From the NCBI GenBank assembly GCA_963558565.1, contig CAUWGX010000002.1, forward strand, positions 62,001-126,000: DNA of 64,000 bases. Reading direction: 5' to 3'. Every line of letters begins with the position of its first letter. The first letter of the stretch is position 1. The notes under the pieces are model-generated. The model made no database searches and had not been told where the DNA came from. It saw only the letters and a program-made list of their open reading frames with translations. Shown here piece after piece: positions 61,448 to 64,000 of the stretch. Origin of the DNA: Atopostipes sp963558565. GTDB lineage: Bacteria > Bacillota > Bacilli > Lactobacillales > Carnobacteriaceae_A. Made by a program: the position numbers and the translations under genes.

Positions 61448-62395
61448 TTAAATTTTTAAACTGATTTGGCCCCAAGCTAGTCCCGCTCCATATCCGACAA
61501 AAATGACTGTTTGACTGCCATCTAAGGGGATATTTCCTTCCTTCACTAATTGGTCAAGGAGGATGGGAATGCTTCCAGCGGATGTATTCGCAACTTTGGC
61601 AATATTGGCTGGTATTTTCTCAAGATCGACGCTTAATTTTTTAGCAAAGATCTCGAAAAAACGACTGTTTGCTTGGTGACTAATTAAATAATCAAAAGTT
61701 CCCACATCATTTTCAATAAAATTTGCTAACGATGGAATCACGTTGCGCAAAACAAAATTAAATACTGAGCGACCATCCATCGTCATCAGTCCCTCGGGTT
61801 GACTCTCGGAGGGGATACGGATCGAATCTTCAGGATCTGGAATACTCGACAGACTACTTTTGTAGTGAGGCAAGCCTGCTCCATCCTGCGCAATGAGGAC
61901 AGCGCCTGCTCCATCGCCAAATAAAATGGACGTTCCTCGATCTTCGAAATTTAAAATCTCGCTCATCTTCTCCGCACCAATGACTAAAGTATAGCCAGAT
62001 GTTTGGTCGCGACCTAGTTTTTCAGCTATTTCTAAAGCCATTACAAAACCAGAACATGCACCACTTACATCGAAGGCCCAAGCGTGTTCGATATTTAAAG
62101 CCCGCTGCACTTGGCTAGCGACTGAAGGAGTGGGTAAGCGCGAAGACATCGTCGCTACAATGATTAATTGAATTTCTTCTACAACATCTTCGTCCAACTG
62201 CTCGAGTAAATCTTCTGCAGCTTGAATCGCAATATCACTTACTCTTTCTTCCGGTGCAGCAAAGTGCCGTTGACTAATTCCAGTCCGTTGAGTGATCCAC
62301 TCATCGCTTGAATCAATGCCTGTTTGCTCAATTAATTCTGTATTGGTAACTACTTTTTTCGGTAAGTATGAACCTGTAGCAACAATTTTGCTCAT
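61448..62395 (-). CDS. fabH: 3-oxoacyl-ACP synthase III
   Basis: Starts fatty-acid synthesis from acetyl- or branched acyl-CoA. The 315-residue protein carries Cys114 (SGACSGF), His240 (SHQANSRF) and Asn270 (VANTSAGS). It is the first gene of the operon, and unlike the usual Lactobacillales order no fabT (MarR) gene precedes it. Promoter and two dyads lie 110-200 bases upstream. Confidence 0.97.
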   Translation of the reverse strand: MSKIVATGSYLPKKVVTNTELIEQTGIDSSDEWITQRTGISQRHFAAPEERVSDIAIQAAEDLLEQLDEDVVEEIQLIIVATMSSRLPTPSVASQVQRALNIEHAWAFDVSGACSGFVMALEIAEKLGRDQTSGYTLVIGAEKMSEILNFEDRGTSILFGDGAGAVLIAQDGAGLPHYKSSLSSIPDPEDSIRIPSESQPEGLMTMDGRSVFNFVLRNVIPSLANFIENDVGTFDYLISHQANSRFFEIFAKKLSVDLEKIPANIAKVANTSAGSIPILLDQLVKEGNIPLDGSQTVIFVGYGAGLAWGQISLKI

Positions 62396-62507
62396 TTATT
62401 TCTTCCTTCGTCATCATTTTCTCTCGTTTTGGCTCGGAGTATTTGCATCATTCAGTTCTGCAAAACACTTTACCAACAAGCAAATATTGAATGAACCTCT
62501 CGAAGTA

Positions 62508-62527
62508 AACACATTTCAAAAAGTGTT
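62508..62527. promoter_or_regulatory. fab operator-like dyad, downstream copy
   Basis: AACACATTTCAAAAAGTGTT, a dyad (AACAC..GTGTT) placed some 10-30 bases after the expected fab transcription start. Confidence 0.6.
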
Positions 62528-62542
62528 CATCCAATGTTATTG

Positions 62543-62571
62543 ATTTTAGCTTACGATTATTTTTTTGTCAA
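62543..62571 (-). promoter_or_regulatory. Promoter of the fab operon
   Basis: On the minus strand TTGACA (62571-62566), 17 bp, TAAAAT (62548-62543); start of transcription near 62536, giving a leader of about 140 nt before fabH. Confidence 0.82.
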
Positions 62572-62589
62572 CATTTTTTGAAATGTGTT
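62570..62589. promoter_or_regulatory. fab operator-like dyad, upstream copy
   Basis: AACATTTTTTGAAATGTGTT; its reverse complement matches the copy at 62508 in all but one of 20 positions. It touches the -35 hexamer of the fab promoter. Confidence 0.6.
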
Positions 62590-62702
62590 CATTTCTAATT
62601 CGATTCTTTAAGTTTTTCTTAAGGCTCAAAAGCTGTTGCTGGTAGAGCCAGCGCTCTTTTTGAGTTCTAAAATACCCAATTGTTAAGTTTTTCTTAAATA
62701 TA

Positions 62703-62774
62703 AAAAAGCTATATAAACCTTCCTCCATGTTATCGGTATTTAACCATTTGAAGAAAATTTATATAGCTTTTAAA
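62703..62774. repeat. Inverted repeat around a 40-bp centre
   Basis: AAAAGCTATATAAA (from about 62703) and TTTATATAGCTTTT (to about 62772) are exact complements. It may be a bidirectional terminator or the remains of a small mobile element. The rest of 62590-63002 contains no gene I can support. Confidence 0.5.
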
Positions 62775-62937
62775 AGTCAATTTAATTATACTCTAGTTTC
62801 TGACATAAAGTCCCTGCCTAATAATGAAAATATATCCAATTTTCTATTTTATACTTAGTGTGCCTTTTTAATAAAGATGAATAAAATATGTAAATGGCTC
62901 GAAAGTATCAGAGTTAGGGTTTCAAAAATAAGAAGTT

Positions 62938-62984
62938 AACAAAAAATCTTATATCTGTTTAAACAGACATAAGATTTTTTGTTA
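62938..62984 (-). terminator. Terminator after the His-rich protein gene
   Basis: Hairpin AAAAAATCTTAT.TCTGTTTA / TAAACAGA.ATAAGATTTTTT, symmetrical and able to work in both directions. Confidence 0.8.
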
Positions 62985-63002
62985 TAAATTATTGATGAGT
63001 GT

Positions 63003-63560
63003 CTACGCTCTTTCTATCTCGCCAACACCAATTGGGAGCGTAGTATGCGGGCCATACTCTTTAACTGTTCCTTCAACGGTGTCTGGAAGTTTGACAGATT
63101 CTGGCACTCCATGAATTAAAACAGTTCGTGTGTCTAACTGTAGGTCTTCCGAACCAAATTTTTCTTTAAATTTTGCTTTTAATTTAGTAATGGGTACTTC
63201 AAATTCATAATTCCAGTTCCCGTTCGCATCTGCATGAGGATAATTATCATGAGGAATGTTCATGTCTTGTGGTGCATCGTCAAACGGAACCATTGTTTGT
63301 CCAGCTACAGCGTATAGTTCTGGCAAATCGATAACACCGTCACCGTTTGTGTCTGCATCTTTTGTGGGAACACGTCCTTTAGTTCCGTCAGTAAATCCAT
63401 GAAAATGGCTCCAATGCATCATATTGGGAGGTGTACCTGTTGCTTCGATTTTTATTTTTAATGTCTCTTCCTCTTCGATGAGTTCTGCTTTTCCGGAGAC
63501 AGAAGTTCCAATAACATCTTCGTTTATAGGTTTAATTTCTGCTATATATTTTTTAGTCAT
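63003..63560 (-). CDS. Unrecognised His-rich protein next to HMA proteins
   Basis: Protein of 185 residues without a signal peptide. The first 55 residues have alternating beta-strand character (SGKAELIEEEETLKIKIEAT) leading to MMHWSHFHGF, a layout like CHRD or Cu-Zn-type beta domains that end a strand in His-x-His-Gly. Next comes DADTNGDGVIDLPEL, which matches an EF-hand calcium loop. More His follow (IPHDNYPHAD, LIHGV, YGPHTT). RBS GGAGG supports the ATG. It is 46 bases downstream of the CxxC HMA protein, so a role in metal handling is plausible but not shown. Confidence 0.6.
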   Translation of the reverse strand: MTKKYIAEIKPINEDVIGTSVSGKAELIEEEETLKIKIEATGTPPNMMHWSHFHGFTDGTKGRVPTKDADTNGDGVIDLPELYAVAGQTMVPFDDAPQDMNIPHDNYPHADANGNWNYEFEVPITKLKAKFKEKFGSEDLQLDTRTVLIHGVPESVKLPDTVEGTVKEYGPHTTLPIGVGEIERA

Positions 63561-63606
63561 TTACTTTCCTCCTTCTTTTGATGAAAGCTTTTAAACAGCT
63601 AGTAGA

Positions 63607-63819
63607 TTAATGAGTATCAATCTCATAACCCATTTCTATAATATTAGCGAGGATATTTTCCTCTGAGACCGTTTCTTTATTATAGTAAACTCTTGCTTTG
63701 TTCAAATTAAAAATGAACTTTATTTTCACTACACCCTCTAACTCATTTAGTGTTTTTATAATCTTTTGCATGCAAGACGGGCAGGTTAGGTTCCCTATTC
63801 GCAAAGTTATCTGGTTCAT
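63607..63819 (-). CDS. HMA-domain metallochaperone-like protein
   Basis: Protein of 70 residues with one heavy-metal-associated domain. The metal site CPSC is at residues 13-16 (LTCPSCMQKIIKTL) and the end reads IIEMGYEIDTH. Such CopZ-like proteins carry Cu(I) to P-type ATPases or regulators. It belongs to a minus-strand cluster of at least three genes that continues beyond the window. Confidence 0.88.
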   Translation of the reverse strand: MNQITLRIGNLTCPSCMQKIIKTLNELEGVVKIKFIFNLNKARVYYNKETVSEENILANIIEMGYEIDTH

Positions 63820-63875
63820 TTATTATTCCTCGTTTCAATCTCCATTCATAGAGTAAACACCTTTTTATTTTTACT

Positions 63876-64000
63876 TTATGCAGTTTTCACACGTGACTTT
63901 TTGACTTCATAACCTAAATCTTGAATCGTTTTTTCAATTCCCTCAATCGAAATCTCATCATCATTAAAGTTTACTTTTACTCGACTGGCATTAAACATCA
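63876..64000 (-). CDS. HMA-domain protein, C-terminal part (N-terminus beyond window)
   Basis: The last 40 residues of an HMA-like domain are visible: ASRVKVNFNDDEISIEGIEK and then TIQDLGYEV, ending KKSRVKTA. The CxxC site would lie outside the window. The stop follows directly after the domain, so this is either a small chaperone or the end of a longer protein with a C-terminal HMA domain. It reads towards the second HMA gene with a 56-base gap. Confidence 0.75.
   Translation of the reverse strand, partial: MFNASRVKVNFNDDEISIEGIEKTIQDLGYEVKKSRVKTA

Noticed and set aside
62546..62728. Minus-strand frame of 60 codons upstream of fabH
   Set aside because: No convincing ribosome binding site, and it overlaps the fab promoter; kept only as a possible remnant in the findings.

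Overview
This window comes from a low-GC Gram-positive chromosome. The gene set, the Shine-Dalgarno-type ribosome binding sites, the T-boxes and the riboswitches point to Lactobacillales. A Carnobacteriaceae- or Aerococcaceae-like organism is my best guess, by inference only. The rsmG-parA-parB-DUF951-ychF block at 35.3-39.1 kb is a layout usually found close to the replication origin. I saw no rRNA, tRNA, CRISPR array, prophage or intact insertion sequence.

Layout. 0-8.3 kb: two paralogous M20 peptidases (the first cut by the window edge), a PAP2 phosphatase, GMP reductase, a guanylate-kinase-like protein and D-serine dehydratase divergent from a split ThrE-type serine/threonine exporter. 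8.4-11.2 kb: two T-box leaders in tandem ahead of a polar amino acid ABC transporter, probably for histidine. 11.3-22.7 kb: a 41-bp repeat array, pta, a degenerate M24-family protein, an anchored subtilase, sbcDC, an NRDE protein and an ArAE-type membrane protein. 22.8-33.1 kb: an oligopeptide uptake region (oppBCADF, a second oppA and an M20 dipeptidase), bordered by two 40-bp repeat arrays and carrying two similar leader-peptide attenuators. 33.1-44.8 kb: ogt, a CPBP protease, the ychF/parAB/rsmG block, chbG, an AEC transporter and a quinone-detoxification operon behind an MhqR-like operator. 45.1-47.7 kb: thiMED under a TPP riboswitch. 47.8-52.6 kb: a cobalamin block (adenosyltransferase, B12-dependent ribonucleotide reductase with tandem NrdR boxes, ECF S component and DUF4430 lipoprotein behind a cobalamin riboswitch). 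52.65-62.6 kb: the complete type II fatty-acid operon fabH-acpP-fabK-fabD-fabG-fabF-accB-fabZ-accC-accD-accA-acpS. 63-64 kb: two small HMA metal-binding proteins and an unrecognised His-rich protein.

How the parts work together. Several uptake and salvage pathways here are controlled by premature transcription termination: T-boxes for the amino acid transporter, TPP and B12 riboswitches for vitamins, and what look like ribosome-dependent attenuators for peptide uptake. Peptides imported by Opp could be cut by the co-located M20 dipeptidase. Imported cobalamin would be adenosylated and used by the B12-dependent reductase next door.

The most interesting items are: (1) the pair of five-segment attenuators at 23.4 and 29.4 kb, each with a short leader peptide rich in Phe/Tyr/Ile or Leu/Val/Ile codons; (2) two unrelated intergenic repeat families that share the same arm-spacer geometry of inverted heptamers about 20 bp apart; (3) two near-identical 20-bp dyads flanking the fab promoter; and (4) a parS-like palindrome turned inside out ahead of rsmG-parAB.
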